The notes beneath the pieces are model-generated. The model did not search any database, was not told where the DNA came from, and worked only from the letters and a program-made list of their open reading frames with translations. Below, piece after piece: positions 27,291 to 43,410 of a stretch of DNA of 64,000 nucleotides (its first letter is position 1; each line of letters starts with the position of its first letter). Source of the stretch: Providencia manganoxydans (GTDB lineage: Bacteria; Pseudomonadota; Gammaproteobacteria; Enterobacterales; Enterobacteriaceae); NCBI RefSeq assembly GCF_016618195.1, contig NZ_CP067099.1, positions 3,596,001 to 3,660,000 of the forward strand, read 5' to 3'. A program made the translations under genes and the position numbers.

Positions 27291-29626
27291 GTACGTCTAT
27301 CAACGTAGTTTCTCAAAGTTTCTATATCTGACTTCCAATCCTGCTTCAACTCATCAACCCACTCTTGAACATTATCCCACCAAGCAGGCAATTCAGGAGA
27401 TTGAATTTGTTGCGCAATTTTTTGTAAGTTTTTCAAACCAACTGAGCCAGCAGCACCTTTAATTTTATGCGCTTCTTCAACAATTCCTTTCTGATCTTTA
27501 GCCACCATGTTTGAGTCTAAAATTGCTAAATAACCTGGGATCATCTTCTCAAACACTTCAAGACCATCATAAATTAACTTAGGGCCGACTAACTCCATGT
27601 ACTGCTCGAGCATCTCACAATCTAAAATAGTATCGTTTTTCTCCATAGAAACCTCTTGTAAGCTATCCTGAGAGGTTTCTTGCGCATGTTCACCCCAGAA
27701 TTGCTCAATAACCTGTTTAAGCGCTGTAACCGATAGAGGCTTGCTTAAAACACCATCCATTCCTGCATCAAAGTACTCTTGTTTATCTTTCAGCACATTT
27801 GCGGTCAAAGCAATTAATGGCGGTAAATCATCTTTGCTATAACGTTGGTTCAACTCACGGGCAATATCCATACCAGTCATATCTGGCAGTTGAATATCCA
27901 GTAACACTAAATCATACTCACCCGGTGCAAATAATGATAACGCCTCTTTACCATTCATGGCGACATCCACAGTATTACCCAATTTTTCTAGCACAGAGCA
28001 TGCCACAACCACATTCAGCTCAATGTCTTCAACTAACAAGATATGCAATGCAGGCAATGGATAATCATCATCATTTTCTTGTGAGTCGATGATTTCTTCT
28101 TCAACCACTGGCGCGACAATCGAAAGGGTAAACGTTGAACCTTCGCCAATCTCACTCTCGACTTGAATGTCTCCACCCATATTTTGTGCTAAGCGACGTG
28201 ATACCGATAAACCGATTCCCGTTCCTGTTGCAGGTTTACCACCAGCACTATCAGTCACTTGATAATACATAGCAAAAATCTTATCCAGCTCATCTTTTGG
28301 GATACCAATACCACTGTCTTGAACACGGAAAAACAGTTTATTCTCTCCTTCCCGCCAAATACTTAATTTGACTTCACCTTGCTGAGTAAACTTGACGGCA
28401 TTACCAATCAAATTCCATAAAATTTGTCGTAAACGTGTACCGTCTGTCAGCACTTTTTCAGGTAATCCAGCTGCCACATCCATAACAAATTTGAGCCCTT
28501 TCGGTTGTACCAAAAGGCCACTTAAGTTTTCGAGATCATTAACAAATTCAGGTAACGCAATAGGCTGATTATCCAATTGCACTTTACGACGTTCAATCTT
28601 ATCCATTTCAATAACGTCATTAAAAATATTACCTAACGTGACTGCACTGACATGGATAGTTTTTAAATAATTCATTTGTTCAGTTGTCAGGTCAGTATCG
28701 AGCAAAATACGGCTTAACCCAACAATGCCATTAAGTGGCGTACGCAGCTCATGGCTGATGGTGGAAATAAAGGTGGTTTTATCCCTACTCGCGTTCTCTA
28801 ACGCTTCTTGATAGCGCTTACGCTCTGTAATATCACGCCCAAAGCCCATAAGCCCATGTCGTTTACCTACACGATCATAAAAAGGCACTTTACGTAATTC
28901 AAAACAGGCTTTTCGCCCGTCAGGATAAACCAGCCACTGCTCATAAGTTAACGAAACATTGTGACGGAAGACTTTTTCGTCAGTCTCCATAACTTTGGAA
29001 GCAATTTCGACATCGTAAATATCCAATGGCGTTAAACCAACAAGGTGTTTTTCACTTTTACCAGTCAGTAGCTCCATCGCACGGTTACACCCCGAAAACT
29101 CATTATTTTCATTACGGTAATAAACCAGATCAGGAGATGCATCAAGAAATGAGCGCAACAGCACCGATTGCTGCTCCAACTCAACTTGGGTTTGCTCTCG
29201 ATGCTTCATTTCCTGCTTCAGTTGTTCCAATAATTCGAGGTGAGCGCTCTCAGCTTTTTCACGTTCAATAATTTCTTGATTTAATTGCTCAATATTTCCT
29301 TGTAATTGGGTATTCAGTTCTGCATCACGTTTCCGCATCACCTCTAATTTATCCACCATGCGGGAGAGGCGTTGCCGAGACTCTTCAAGTTGCTCGACAA
29401 CTACGGATAAAAAATAAACGGCTAATGGTGTAATAATTAAACCAAAGAAAATAGAGCCTACCAAATCAAGGCTATCAACTTGACCTCGCAATACAATTGT
29501 GACGGCCATTTGCATTATCATTGCCAGCACAACTAATGCAGATGCCAGCAAAAGAGAAAACCTGACTAAGCCAAGCTTCATCATGAGATCGACATAATAC
29601 TGCGCAAGACCACGAAGCACTTTCAT
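27281..29626 (-). CDS. arcB: aerobic respiration control sensor histidine kinase ArcB
   Basis: ArcB is the inner-membrane hybrid kinase that senses quinone redox state and phosphorylates ArcA. The 781-residue protein keeps the full layout: two transmembrane helices (about 23-43 and 57-77), a coiled-coil linker (about 78-150), a PAS domain (about 155-270), a kinase core with the His in FISTISHELRTPLNG (about 292), N and G boxes (NLIGNAVKFTQQG, GTGIGLSVSRR), a receiver domain with the Asp in LVLLDIQLPDMTG (about 576) and an HPt domain with HKIKGAAGSVG (about 720). I start at ATG 29626, matching the E. coli N-terminus, with AGGGGTGGTT before it. ArcZ overlaps its 3' end on the other strand. Confidence 0.96.
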   Translation of the reverse strand: MKVLRGLAQYYVDLMMKLGLVRFSLLLASALVVLAMIMQMAVTIVLRGQVDSLDLVGSIFFGLIITPLAVYFLSVVVEQLEESRQRLSRMVDKLEVMRKRDAELNTQLQGNIEQLNQEIIEREKAESAHLELLEQLKQEMKHREQTQVELEQQSVLLRSFLDASPDLVYYRNENNEFSGCNRAMELLTGKSEKHLVGLTPLDIYDVEIASKVMETDEKVFRHNVSLTYEQWLVYPDGRKACFELRKVPFYDRVGKRHGLMGFGRDITERKRYQEALENASRDKTTFISTISHELRTPLNGIVGLSRILLDTDLTTEQMNYLKTIHVSAVTLGNIFNDVIEMDKIERRKVQLDNQPIALPEFVNDLENLSGLLVQPKGLKFVMDVAAGLPEKVLTDGTRLRQILWNLIGNAVKFTQQGEVKLSIWREGENKLFFRVQDSGIGIPKDELDKIFAMYYQVTDSAGGKPATGTGIGLSVSRRLAQNMGGDIQVESEIGEGSTFTLSIVAPVVEEEIIDSQENDDDYPLPALHILLVEDIELNVVVACSVLEKLGNTVDVAMNGKEALSLFAPGEYDLVLLDIQLPDMTGMDIARELNQRYSKDDLPPLIALTANVLKDKQEYFDAGMDGVLSKPLSVTALKQVIEQFWGEHAQETSQDSLQEVSMEKNDTILDCEMLEQYMELVGPKLIYDGLEVFEKMIPGYLAILDSNMVAKDQKGIVEEAHKIKGAAGSVGLKNLQKIAQQIQSPELPAWWDNVQEWVDELKQDWKSDIETLRNYVDRRTKK

Positions 29627-30398
29627 AACCACCCCTCAATATGTTCCTTGCTGAATCATATATCAATTAACGCAAACTCGAATAACTGTTGATAAAAAAT
29701 GTCGATCTTGCGCATCAATCAAGGTGGACTTTTGCTATCCATACCCACTTTAACCATGTTCGATTCATATAACTGATATTAAGAACGTCTATATTCCAAA
29801 ATAAAATAAGGCGTTACCTAACATGACTTAACCCATATAGACTATCATAACACGGTGATATCTTTTAACTTTCAATGGCATAAGTATTTTTCATATCCAT
29901 CACCTGTATTATTAATTTTATAAAACAGCAAAAAACAAAATAAAAAACCAATTAAAATTAAAAACACAACATATAAACTTAATTAATAAGTAAAAATCAA
30001 TAGAGATGCATTAAAAAACCTAAGTTATATAGTGATGTGTATCACAGTATTTCGGAAAACAAGACCTTTATCACAAAAGCATTTTTAGTGACTTTTTCTT
30101 TCATAATCAAACAAATGACATTATTTTATATCGCAAATAATGTTTATTACGCATGATTTGACCTAGAAAAAGAATCTCGCTAATTTAAAACCTTACCGTG
30201 TACTGCCCTCTCTTATGATGACGTATACATAATCATTATCCCCACTACTGTTTATTTTTATTAAAAATGAAAAACAGCGGCTTATTGACGCTGTTGTTTG
30301 GTGTGCGCAGAAGATAGACCACGGTTAATAGTCAACAAATAAATAAATGGATAAGCAATGTTGTAGTCAAGAAGCGATGACGATGGGAGAAGATTCAC
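29627..30398 (+). promoter_or_regulatory. arcB-gltB intergenic control region with a CRP-like site
   Basis: This 772-bp gap contains no gene I can support. It holds very AT-rich tracts (about 29925-30005) of the kind bound by Lrp, IHF or H-NS, which are known gltB regulators in E. coli. A good CRP-type half-palindrome, AGTGATGTGTATCACA, lies at 30031-30046. The leader carries a hairpin AACAGCG/CGCTGTT (30273-30295). GltB probably has a long untranslated leader, as in E. coli. Confidence 0.6.
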
Positions 30399-36288
<5,890 letters not shown>

Positions 36289-36295
36289 CGTAAAA

Positions 36296-36318
36296 AGGCA
36301 GAGGGGTATCCTCTGCCT
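36296..36318. terminator. terminator between convergent gltD and sspB
   Basis: AGGCAGAGG pairs with CCTCTGCCT around a 5-nt loop. AAAAA precedes it, giving a T run on the minus strand; the plus strand has a weaker ACATTTTTG. Confidence 0.8.
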
Positions 36319-36338
36319 AACATTTTTGAGACCCAATA

Positions 36339-36830
36339 CTACTTGATAACTCGAAGAGACGGCCGACCTTTCGGGGGTGGCGTTGGTTCATCATCAGATG
36401 ATGAATGTTCATCGCTCTCGGGTTCAGACTCATGAACTAACGTGATACCTTCTGCCGGATTGCTCTCAACCACTTCAAGCTCCGCAGATTGTTGCTCTTC
36501 ATAAGCGGTTTCAGGTTCAAACATCATACCCGCACCGTTTTCGCGTGAATAAATTGCAATAATCGCGGCCATCGGAACATATACCTGACGAGGTACGCCG
36601 CCAAACCGCGCATTGAAGCGGACTTCGTCATTGGTGATCTCAAAGTTGCCTACAGCACGTGGGGCGACGTTCAAAACAATTTGTCCATCACGCGCAAATT
36701 CCATTGGAACGAGGGTATTTGGAACTGTGACATCAACCACCAAATGCGGTGTCATATCATTATCGAGCAGCCATTCATAATGTGCTCGTAATAGATAAGG
36801 GCGTCGAGGTGTCATAGGCGCCATTTCCAT
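36339..36830 (-). CDS. sspB: ClpXP protease specificity-enhancing factor SspB
   Basis: SspB binds the ssrA tag of stalled-ribosome products and N-terminal RseA fragments and hands them to ClpXP. The 163-residue protein has the Sm-like substrate domain (about 5-110; TPRRPYLLRAHYEWLLDN, ARDGQIVLNVAPRAVGN, NDEVRFNARFGGVPRQV), a long acidic flexible linker, and the C-terminal ClpX-binding tail (RPSLRVIK). I start at 36830 by comparison with E. coli; an ATG one codon earlier is possible. It lies 8 bases after sspA, in the same operon. Confidence 0.95.
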   Translation of the reverse strand: MEMAPMTPRRPYLLRAHYEWLLDNDMTPHLVVDVTVPNTLVPMEFARDGQIVLNVAPRAVGNFEITNDEVRFNARFGGVPRQVYVPMAAIIAIYSRENGAGMMFEPETAYEEQQSAELEVVESNPAEGITLVHESEPESDEHSSSDDEPTPPPKGRPSLRVIK

Positions 36831-36838
36831 CATGCCAC

Positions 36839-37480
36839 TTAGCCTCGTGCCGAAAGACGCATTTCGCGTTCTAATTCAGTTAATGAAGCTAAGAATGCGT
36901 CACGTTCGAAAACGCGCTGCATATACATTTGCAGATGTTTGCTGCTAGATGGTTTTAGCTCAATACCAAGTACTGGCAAACGCCATAATAGTGGCGCTAA
37001 ATAACAATCAACTAAGCTGAATTCATCACTCATAAAGAAAGGCATTTCAGCAAAAACAGGAGAAACAGCGATGAGTTCTTCAGCCAATTGGCGACGTGCA
37101 TTATCCGCTTCTTGTGCAGTACCCTTCTCAATTTTGCTCATCAAAGAGTACCAATCTTTTTCTATACGATGCATCAGTTGGCGACTTGTACCTCGCGCAA
37201 CCGGATAGACAGGCATCAATGGAGGATGAGGGAAACGCTCATCAAGATATTCCATGATAATATGTGGGTCATATAGGGTCAGATCACGATCAACAAGAGT
37301 AGGCACACTCTGGTATGGGTTTAGATCAATCAGGTCTTGAGGCAGATGACCTTGTTCGACATGCTCAATCTCAACGCTAACCCCTTTTTCAGCCAAAACA
37401 ATACGGACTTGATGACTAAAAATGTCGGTTGGGCCTGAAAATAATGTCATTACCGAACGTTTATTAGGAGCGACAGCCAT
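36839..37480 (-). CDS. sspA: stringent starvation protein A
   Basis: SspA binds RNA polymerase and helps stationary-phase gene control, acid tolerance and, in E. coli, H-NS down-regulation. The 213-residue protein has a glutathione-transferase fold without the usual catalytic motif: N-terminal thioredoxin-like domain (about 10-85; MTLFSGPTDIFSHQVRIVLAEKGV) and a helical C-terminal domain. The conserved surface pocket region (PHPPLMPVYPV, about 84-94) is present. Start 37480 has TTGGAGG in front; a longer in-frame reading to 37576 lacks similarity. It heads the sspA-sspB operon. Confidence 0.95.
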   Translation of the reverse strand: MAVAPNKRSVMTLFSGPTDIFSHQVRIVLAEKGVSVEIEHVEQGHLPQDLIDLNPYQSVPTLVDRDLTLYDPHIIMEYLDERFPHPPLMPVYPVARGTSRQLMHRIEKDWYSLMSKIEKGTAQEADNARRQLAEELIAVSPVFAEMPFFMSDEFSLVDCYLAPLLWRLPVLGIELKPSSSKHLQMYMQRVFERDAFLASLTELEREMRLSARG

Positions 37481-37619
37481 TAAAACCTCCAAGTTGCATA
37501 AAAATGAGCTAAACTGTAACTGATTTGCAATCATTACCTGTTTGCCCATTAAAATCCCCTGTGCCAAAACCTTCATTTATCCTTAATGAAAGCCAGCACA
37601 ACCCTCTCGCATTAATACA

Positions 37620-38150
37620 GCGAGAAATTAGAAAATAAAAAGCAGTCGCATATTCTAGCAGATTTTGTACAACTTAGGGTGACACAGATGAAAAAATCAT
37701 AACTAAATATTACTTAATTTATATCGATAACCACATTTTAGACTATTACACTAAAAATATAAAATCATTCAGTCTAAAAACCCTAAACAAGGCTCCAAGG
37801 TTGTCATGGATTATCTAGACAGTATAGATAAAAATAACCTTCTCTTAATTATATTCCCTTTTTATTTAATTTTTTAACACTGCACAAGTAAAATTGCCGT
37901 TGCATAACCTAGCGGTTAATTTGTTCCTCCATTGAATTATGCACGATCGTGTTTTCAGTCATGTGACACTATCAGAAATACTCTCGAAGAATTTTAATTC
38001 TGGATCAAAGTATCACTTACGCAAAGCATTACTAACGCATTTATGTGCCAAAAATATTATCTAGAAACCAATCATTCTTTCAAGATGAAGAGGTGAGACG
38101 CATAGATAGAGTGTATTACTTACTGAGCTTAATAATCATAAATTACAGCC
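37620..38150. other. long AT-rich intergenic stretch without a gene
   Basis: About 530 bases between the sspA promoter side and the rpsI terminator hold no gene I can support. Small palindromes are visible (CACGATCGTG near 37943, AGAATTTTAATTCT near 37989). A stretch near 38081-38110 (TTCAAGATGAAGAGGTGAGA) faintly resembles an eroded ERIC arm. The sspA promoter should lie within the first 150 bases, but I cannot place it with confidence. Confidence 0.5.
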
Positions 38151-38154
38151 AATA

Positions 38155-38182
38155 AAAAACCCGCCATAAAGACGGGTTTTTT
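38155..38182 (-). terminator. intrinsic terminator of rplM-rpsI
   Basis: On the minus strand AACCCGTC and GGCGGGTT form a stem, followed by TTTTTTATTGG. It lies 30 bases past the rpsI stop. Confidence 0.85.
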
Positions 38183-38211
38183 CATCAATTTTATGCCCAA
38201 AAGGCAATAAA

Positions 38212-38607
<396 letters not shown>

Positions 38608-38619
38608 TTATAATCCCGA

Positions 38620-39225
<606 letters not shown>

Positions 39226-39335
39226 GAAGTCAGCAACAAAAATCGACCCCCAAACACATTTTTTTCATTACATTAAGAAGATTCGCTGCCTTTTTGTACA
39301 AATACCGATCATCTCTATATTCTATATACTCTAAA

Positions 39336-39463
39336 ATACTCTAAATAATTCGAGTTGCAGGTAGGCGACAAGTGAAGATAGTCGGGGAACATAGATAAAC
39401 TATGTGTCTCGGCTAGCTGAATGTAGTCAACACCGCTGCAACTTGAAGTATGACGAGTATATC
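39336..39463 (+). repeat. ERIC-like element, full length
   Basis: The left end ATACTCTAAATAATTCGAGT and right end CTTGAAGTATGACGAGTATA are typical, and the core AACATAGATAAACTATGTG is palindromic. An extra TATACTCTAAA just before it is a partial copy of the left end. It ends three bases before the zapE stop codon, so it forms the zapE 3' end. Confidence 0.92.
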
Positions 39464-39465
39464 AT

Positions 39466-40599
39466 TTAAGATAAATGCGGTATTGTTAAATATTCTTCAC
39501 TTTGCATCTCTTGCAAACGTGATAAGCAACGCTGGTACTCGAACGTAAGCAAACTACCTTGATAAATCTGTTCCATAGGCACTTGCGCATTAATAATCAG
39601 CTTTACTTTACGCTCATAAAACTCATCAACGAGGGCGAGAAAGCGTCGAGCCGAGTTTTCTTCTTTAACGCCTAGAGCGGGGACGTCATACAACAAAACG
39701 GTATGATAGCAATTCGACAGATAGATATAGTCATTTTGACTACGAGGTTCTTCACAAAGCGCTTTAAAGCTAATCGCTAACACGCCTTCTGCGGAGCTTA
39801 TCGCCTGCATTTTACGGTGGTTTACATCCAAAACAGGATTTTGTTGCCCCTGCTTACCCGCTAATTTAATAAAGGTTTCATTTAAATGCTGACGACTTTC
39901 ATCATTAATTGGATAAAGATAAAGATGCGCTTGGGTCAATGTACGTAAACGGTAGTCAACGCCTGCATCAACATTCATGACTTCACAATATTTTTTAATT
40001 TGCTCAATCGCAGGTAAAAAACGGGCACGTTGCAAGCCATTTCTGTAAAGATCATCAGGGATAATATTTGATGTGGCGACTAATGCGATACCACGCGCAA
40101 ATAACCCTTCAAGTAAGGTGCCTAATATCATGGCATCCGTAATGTCAGAAACAAAAAATTCATCAAAACACAAAATATCGGTTTGCTTTTTAAATTCATC
40201 GGCAATGATATCTAATGGGTTTTCTTGCCCTTGCAAAGCCATCAAGTCTTCTTGGACTTTTTTCATAAATCGATGAAAGTGCAAACGCAGTTTGCGGTCA
40301 CCCGGTAAGCTTTCATAGAACATATCCATCAGCCACGTTTTACCACGCCCTACGCCACCCCACATATATAGCCCTTTCACAGGCTCTTGTGTATTGACAT
40401 GTTTTTTACCTAGCAAACGACCTAAACGCTCCTTTAAACCCGAAGGCTTCTCATTTTGTTCATTTGAAGAGGATGTTGCGACCAACTGTAGATAAATTTC
40501 ATTTAAACGTTCAACAGCACGCTTCTGTACGTCATCAGGCTGATAGTTACCTTCAGCAAGGGCTTGTTGATAGCGCATAATGGGGGTCATCGGCGACAT
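39466..40599 (-). CDS. zapE: cell division ATPase ZapE (AFG1-like)
   Basis: ZapE is an AAA-type ATPase that joins the Z ring late in division and affects FtsZ bundling, mainly under low oxygen or heat. The 377-residue protein shows the AFG1 family layout: an N-terminal PDDVQKRAVERLNEIYL, Walker A in YMWGGVGRGKTWLMD (about 77-91), Walker B in DILCFDEFFVSDITD (about 140-154), sensor region VATSNIIPDDLYRNGLQRARFLP, and C-terminal RCLSRLQEMQSEEYL. It is transcribed alone, away from zapG, as E. coli yhcM and yhcB are. Confidence 0.94.
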   Translation of the reverse strand: MSPMTPIMRYQQALAEGNYQPDDVQKRAVERLNEIYLQLVATSSSNEQNEKPSGLKERLGRLLGKKHVNTQEPVKGLYMWGGVGRGKTWLMDMFYESLPGDRKLRLHFHRFMKKVQEDLMALQGQENPLDIIADEFKKQTDILCFDEFFVSDITDAMILGTLLEGLFARGIALVATSNIIPDDLYRNGLQRARFLPAIEQIKKYCEVMNVDAGVDYRLRTLTQAHLYLYPINDESRQHLNETFIKLAGKQGQQNPVLDVNHRKMQAISSAEGVLAISFKALCEEPRSQNDYIYLSNCYHTVLLYDVPALGVKEENSARRFLALVDEFYERKVKLIINAQVPMEQIYQGSLLTFEYQRCLSRLQEMQSEEYLTIPHLS

Positions 40600-40702
40600 T
40601 AACTGAATAATCCTTAAAAAATTTTCGGTTTTTTTACCGTTATATGGTATACACTGGCTCCATTATAACCAGATTCATTTATTATTTAACGTTTAGTTAA
40701 CG

Positions 40703-40848
40703 AGTACTGTACTCGATATCATTTGAGATGCAGGTAGGCGGCTAGCCAAAAGAGACCGCGAGCATAGATAAACTCTGTGAATCAGCTAGCTGAGGGGCGC
40801 TACCATCCCCTAACGGAAAGCCCTACATCTTGAAGAATGACGAATATA
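40703..40848 (+). repeat. ERIC-like element, enlarged form
   Basis: The left part reads ATTTGAGATGCAGGTAGGCG, the core AGCATAGATAAACTCTGTGA, and the right end ATCTTGAAGAATGACGAATA. The right arm carries the extra block CCATCCCCTAACGGAAAGCC. It lies between the divergent zapE and zapG genes, near both promoters. Confidence 0.85.
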
Positions 40849-40951
40849 AAAGAGTAAGAAATTTTGCCTTAGTATTCCACTCGTTAACAGGTATAATAAT
40901 AAATAGCCAAGCTTAATTTCTGCGAACAGTGAAGTAAACGAAGGAGTCAGC

Positions 40952-41356
40952 ATGACCTGGGAGTATGCACTAATTGGACTAGTTATTGGTTTCATTATCG
41001 GCGCATTAGTCGTTCGTTATGGAAACCCAAAACTTCGCCAACAAAAGACAGCACAAGCTGAATTAGACAAAAAAAGCACGGAACTAGAAGAGTATCGTAA
41101 AGAGCTCGTTGGCCACTTTGCTCGCAGTGCTGAGCTACTTGATAATATGGCCCGTGACTACCGTCAGCTATATCAACATATGGCACAAAGCTCTTCTGAA
41201 CTGATGCCAGATATGCCAGCGCAAGATAATCCGTTTAATTATCGCCTAACAGAGTCAGAGGCTGATAATGATCAAGCGCCAGTCAAAATGCCACCAAGAG
41301 ATTACTCTGATGGTGCATCAGGCCTATTTCGTCCTATCGACGAAAAAGAGAAGTAA
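40952..41356 (+). CDS. zapG: division/cell-shape membrane protein ZapG (YhcB)
   Basis: The 134-residue protein has one N-terminal transmembrane helix (about 5-25; YALIGLVIGFIIGALVV), a coiled coil (about 35-80) with ELVGHFARSAELLDNMARDYRQLYQHMA, and a disordered tail with PPRDYSDGASGLF. This is the YhcB/ZapG (DUF1043) pattern. E. coli YhcB links division, peptidoglycan and LPS synthesis at the inner membrane. The start at 40952 follows GAAGGAGT. It precedes degQ as in E. coli. Confidence 0.94.
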   Translation: MTWEYALIGLVIGFIIGALVVRYGNPKLRQQKTAQAELDKKSTELEEYRKELVGHFARSAELLDNMARDYRQLYQHMAQSSSELMPDMPAQDNPFNYRLTESEADNDQAPVKMPPRDYSDGASGLFRPIDEKEK

Positions 41357-41362
41357 TCTATT

Positions 41363-41396
41363 CTATTCACCAGTAGCTCCACTTACTGGTGAATAG
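41363..41396 (+). terminator. strong hairpin after zapG
   Basis: CTATTCACCAGTA pairs with TACTGGTGAATAG (13 bp) around an 8-nt loop, 6 bases past the zapG stop. There is no T tract, so it may stabilise a 3' end or need Rho. Confidence 0.6.
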
Positions 41397-41601
41397 CTCA
41401 GCAATTCAATACCAAATATCGTTTTCCATATACATAAAAACAACATATTTAATGCTATAAAATCATCGATTAAATATAGTCAACGCGATATGATTTCATT
41501 TGAAATATTTCTTTTTATTTCAAAAATGTATAGAAATTAAAACCCCATCAACATGTCATGTAAATAGATGTAAAAGAATGGATATTCACTATCCGTTATC
41601 T

Positions 41602-41629
41602 GAACTTTTGCGCATAATCCATGGTCATA
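41602..41629 (+). promoter_or_regulatory. candidate sigma-E promoter of degQ
   Basis: GAACTT (41602-41607), 16 bases, then GTCATA (41624-41629) agree well with the sigma-E pattern GGAACTT-N15/16-GTCnnA. It lies about 75 bases before the degQ start codon. The rest of 41397-41703 is AT-rich without a gene. Confidence 0.5.
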
Positions 41630-41703
41630 GTTATCAGCAAATATCGTGATTAGTGTAGCTCAGCTACAACCTGATAAGTTTTATTCTTGAGAGAATCTAC
41701 GGA

Positions 41704-43101
41704 ATGATGAAAAGAAAAAATTTCTTTCTCACTGCTGCGGCAATGAGTCTAGGGTTATCCCTTTCAGTATTACCTTCTGTAAGCAGTGCGGCTTTACCAG
41801 CAACATTACCTGCGACCGCACAAAGCCAGAATATGCCTAGCTTGGCACCTATGTTGGAAAAAGTTCTGCCTGCTGTTGTTAATATCCATGTGTCAGGTAC
41901 TCGAGTACAAAACCAACAGATCCCTGAAGAGCTGAAATTCTTTTTTGGCCCAAATGTTCCTTCACAACAACAAAGTGTTAGACCATTTGAAGGTTTAGGT
42001 TCTGGTGTCATCATTGATGCAGCACAAGGCTATATCCTAACCAATAACCATGTTATTGATGGCGCGGATAAAATCCAAATTCAGTTAAATGATGGACGTG
42101 AAATTGACGTTAAACTGATTGGTAAAGACGCACAAACTGACATTGCCCTACTAAAAATCAGCAATGCAAAAGATATCAAAAATCTAACCGCGGTTAGCAT
42201 GGCTGATTCTGATAAATTACGTGTTGGTGATTTCGCTGTTGCGGTTGGTAACCCATTTGGTTTAGGCCAAACTGCAACTTCTGGGATTATTTCAGCGCTA
42301 GGTCGTAGTGGTCTAAACCTTGAAGGATTAGAGAACTTTATCCAGACAGATGCTTCAATTAACCGTGGTAACTCAGGTGGTGCGCTGGTTAACCTCAATG
42401 GTGAATTGATCGGTATTAATACTGCAATATTAGCGCCGGGTGGCGGTAATATCGGTATCGGTTTCGCTATCCCAAGTAATATGGCGAAAAACCTCAGTGA
42501 GCAGCTTATCAAGCATGGCGAAGTGAAACGCGGCATTTTAGGTATCAAAGGTACTGAAATGAATTCCGATATCGCTAAAGCATTCAATATCGATGCGCAA
42601 CGTGGCGCATTCGTTAGTGAAGTATTGCCTAAGTCTTCTGCTGCTAAAGCCGGTATCAAATCAGGTGACGTATTAGTATCTGTTGATGGTAAACGCATCA
42701 ATAGTTTCGCTGAATTAAGAGCCAAAATTGGTACGAGCCAAATTGGTAAAGAAATCACCATTGGTCTGATCCGCTCAGGTAAACCATTGGATGTTAAAGT
42801 CGTTTTAGAAAATGACGAAGGCGAAGCAACAAAAGCAGAAAAATTGAGTGAGTCGCTACTTGGTGCAACATTATCTAATGCGACCATCAACAACACTAAA
42901 GGTGTGCAAATTGACAGCGTAGCGCCTAAATCCCCTGCTGCCGCAGTCGGTTTAGTTAAAGGTGACTTGATCTTTGGTGTGAACGATGTTCGTGTTGAAA
43001 ATATTGAACAGTTCCGCAAAGTGATTGAAGGTAAACCACCTGTTCTGGCAATGAAAGTACTACGTGGTGGTGAAACACTGTACTTGCTGATGAAAAACTA
43101 A
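41704..43101 (+). CDS. degQ: periplasmic serine protease/chaperone DegQ (HtrA family)
   Basis: DegQ degrades or holds unfolded periplasmic proteins as large cage-like oligomers. The 465-residue precursor has a Sec signal peptide ending near SSAALPA (about 28-34), a trypsin-like domain with His in TNNHVIDGA (about 118), Asp in AQTDIALLKI (about 148) and Ser in NRGNSGGALVN (about 223), and two PDZ domains (about 270-360 and 375-460). The loop after the first strands is short (QIPEELKFFFGPNVPSQQQ), as in DegQ, not long as in DegP. Position directly before degS also points to DegQ. A second ATG one codon later is equally possible as start. Confidence 0.93.
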   Translation: MMKRKNFFLTAAAMSLGLSLSVLPSVSSAALPATLPATAQSQNMPSLAPMLEKVLPAVVNIHVSGTRVQNQQIPEELKFFFGPNVPSQQQSVRPFEGLGSGVIIDAAQGYILTNNHVIDGADKIQIQLNDGREIDVKLIGKDAQTDIALLKISNAKDIKNLTAVSMADSDKLRVGDFAVAVGNPFGLGQTATSGIISALGRSGLNLEGLENFIQTDASINRGNSGGALVNLNGELIGINTAILAPGGGNIGIGFAIPSNMAKNLSEQLIKHGEVKRGILGIKGTEMNSDIAKAFNIDAQRGAFVSEVLPKSSAAKAGIKSGDVLVSVDGKRINSFAELRAKIGTSQIGKEITIGLIRSGKPLDVKVVLENDEGEATKAEKLSESLLGATLSNATINNTKGVQIDSVAPKSPAAAVGLVKGDLIFGVNDVRVENIEQFRKVIEGKPPVLAMKVLRGGETLYLLMKN

Positions 43102-43110
43102 TTTTGCCTT

Positions 43111-43239
43111 ATATACTCTAAATAATTCGAGATGCAGGTAGGCGACAAGTGAAGATAGGCGGGGAGCCTAGATAAACTCTATGACTCGACTCGCTGAGTG
43201 TAGTCAACAACCCTGCAACTTGAAGTATAACGAGTATAA
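43111..43239 (+). repeat. ERIC-like element, full length, in the degQ 3' region
   Basis: It reads TATACTCTAAATAATTCGAG at the left and CAACTTGAAGTATAACGAGT at the right, with the core CTAGATAAACTCTATGACTC. It begins 9 bases after the degQ stop and is joined directly to a second short copy. Confidence 0.92.
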
Positions 43240-43319
43240 ACGCTAAATTGTTCGAGTCGCAGCTAGGCGACAAATAAGCGACGTCAATAACGCTGCGACT
43301 CGAAGTATGATGCGTATAA
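43238..43319 (+). repeat. ERIC-like element, internally deleted, in tandem
   Basis: This 82-bp copy starts within the last bases of the preceding element (shared ATAAACGCTAAATTGTTCGA) and ends CGACTCGAAGTATGATGCGT. The core with the GTGACT box is missing. The two together form the degQ 3' untranslated region before the terminator. Confidence 0.85.
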
Positions 43320-43327
43320 AAGAGTAC

Positions 43328-43364
43328 AACAGGTACAGTACCCACTGCTGTACCTGTTTTTTTA
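43328..43364 (+). terminator. intrinsic terminator of degQ
   Basis: AACAGGTACAG pairs with CTGTACCTGTT, followed by TTTTTTTATG. It lies more than 220 bases past the degQ stop because two ERIC-like copies lie in between. Confidence 0.88.
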
Positions 43365-43410
43365 TGCTATGCTCAAGTTCCCTTTATTAACAAGCTGAAA
43401 TTCGATATCT

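Noticed and set aside
42081..43019. Long open frame on the minus strand (312 codons) opposite degQ
   Set aside because: It mirrors the codon pattern of degQ, has no recognisable domain or ribosome site, and degQ is a clear full-length gene.
43111..43319. Tandem repeats that could suggest a CRISPR or satellite array
   Set aside because: There are only two copies of unequal size with ERIC ends, no regular spacers and no cas genes.
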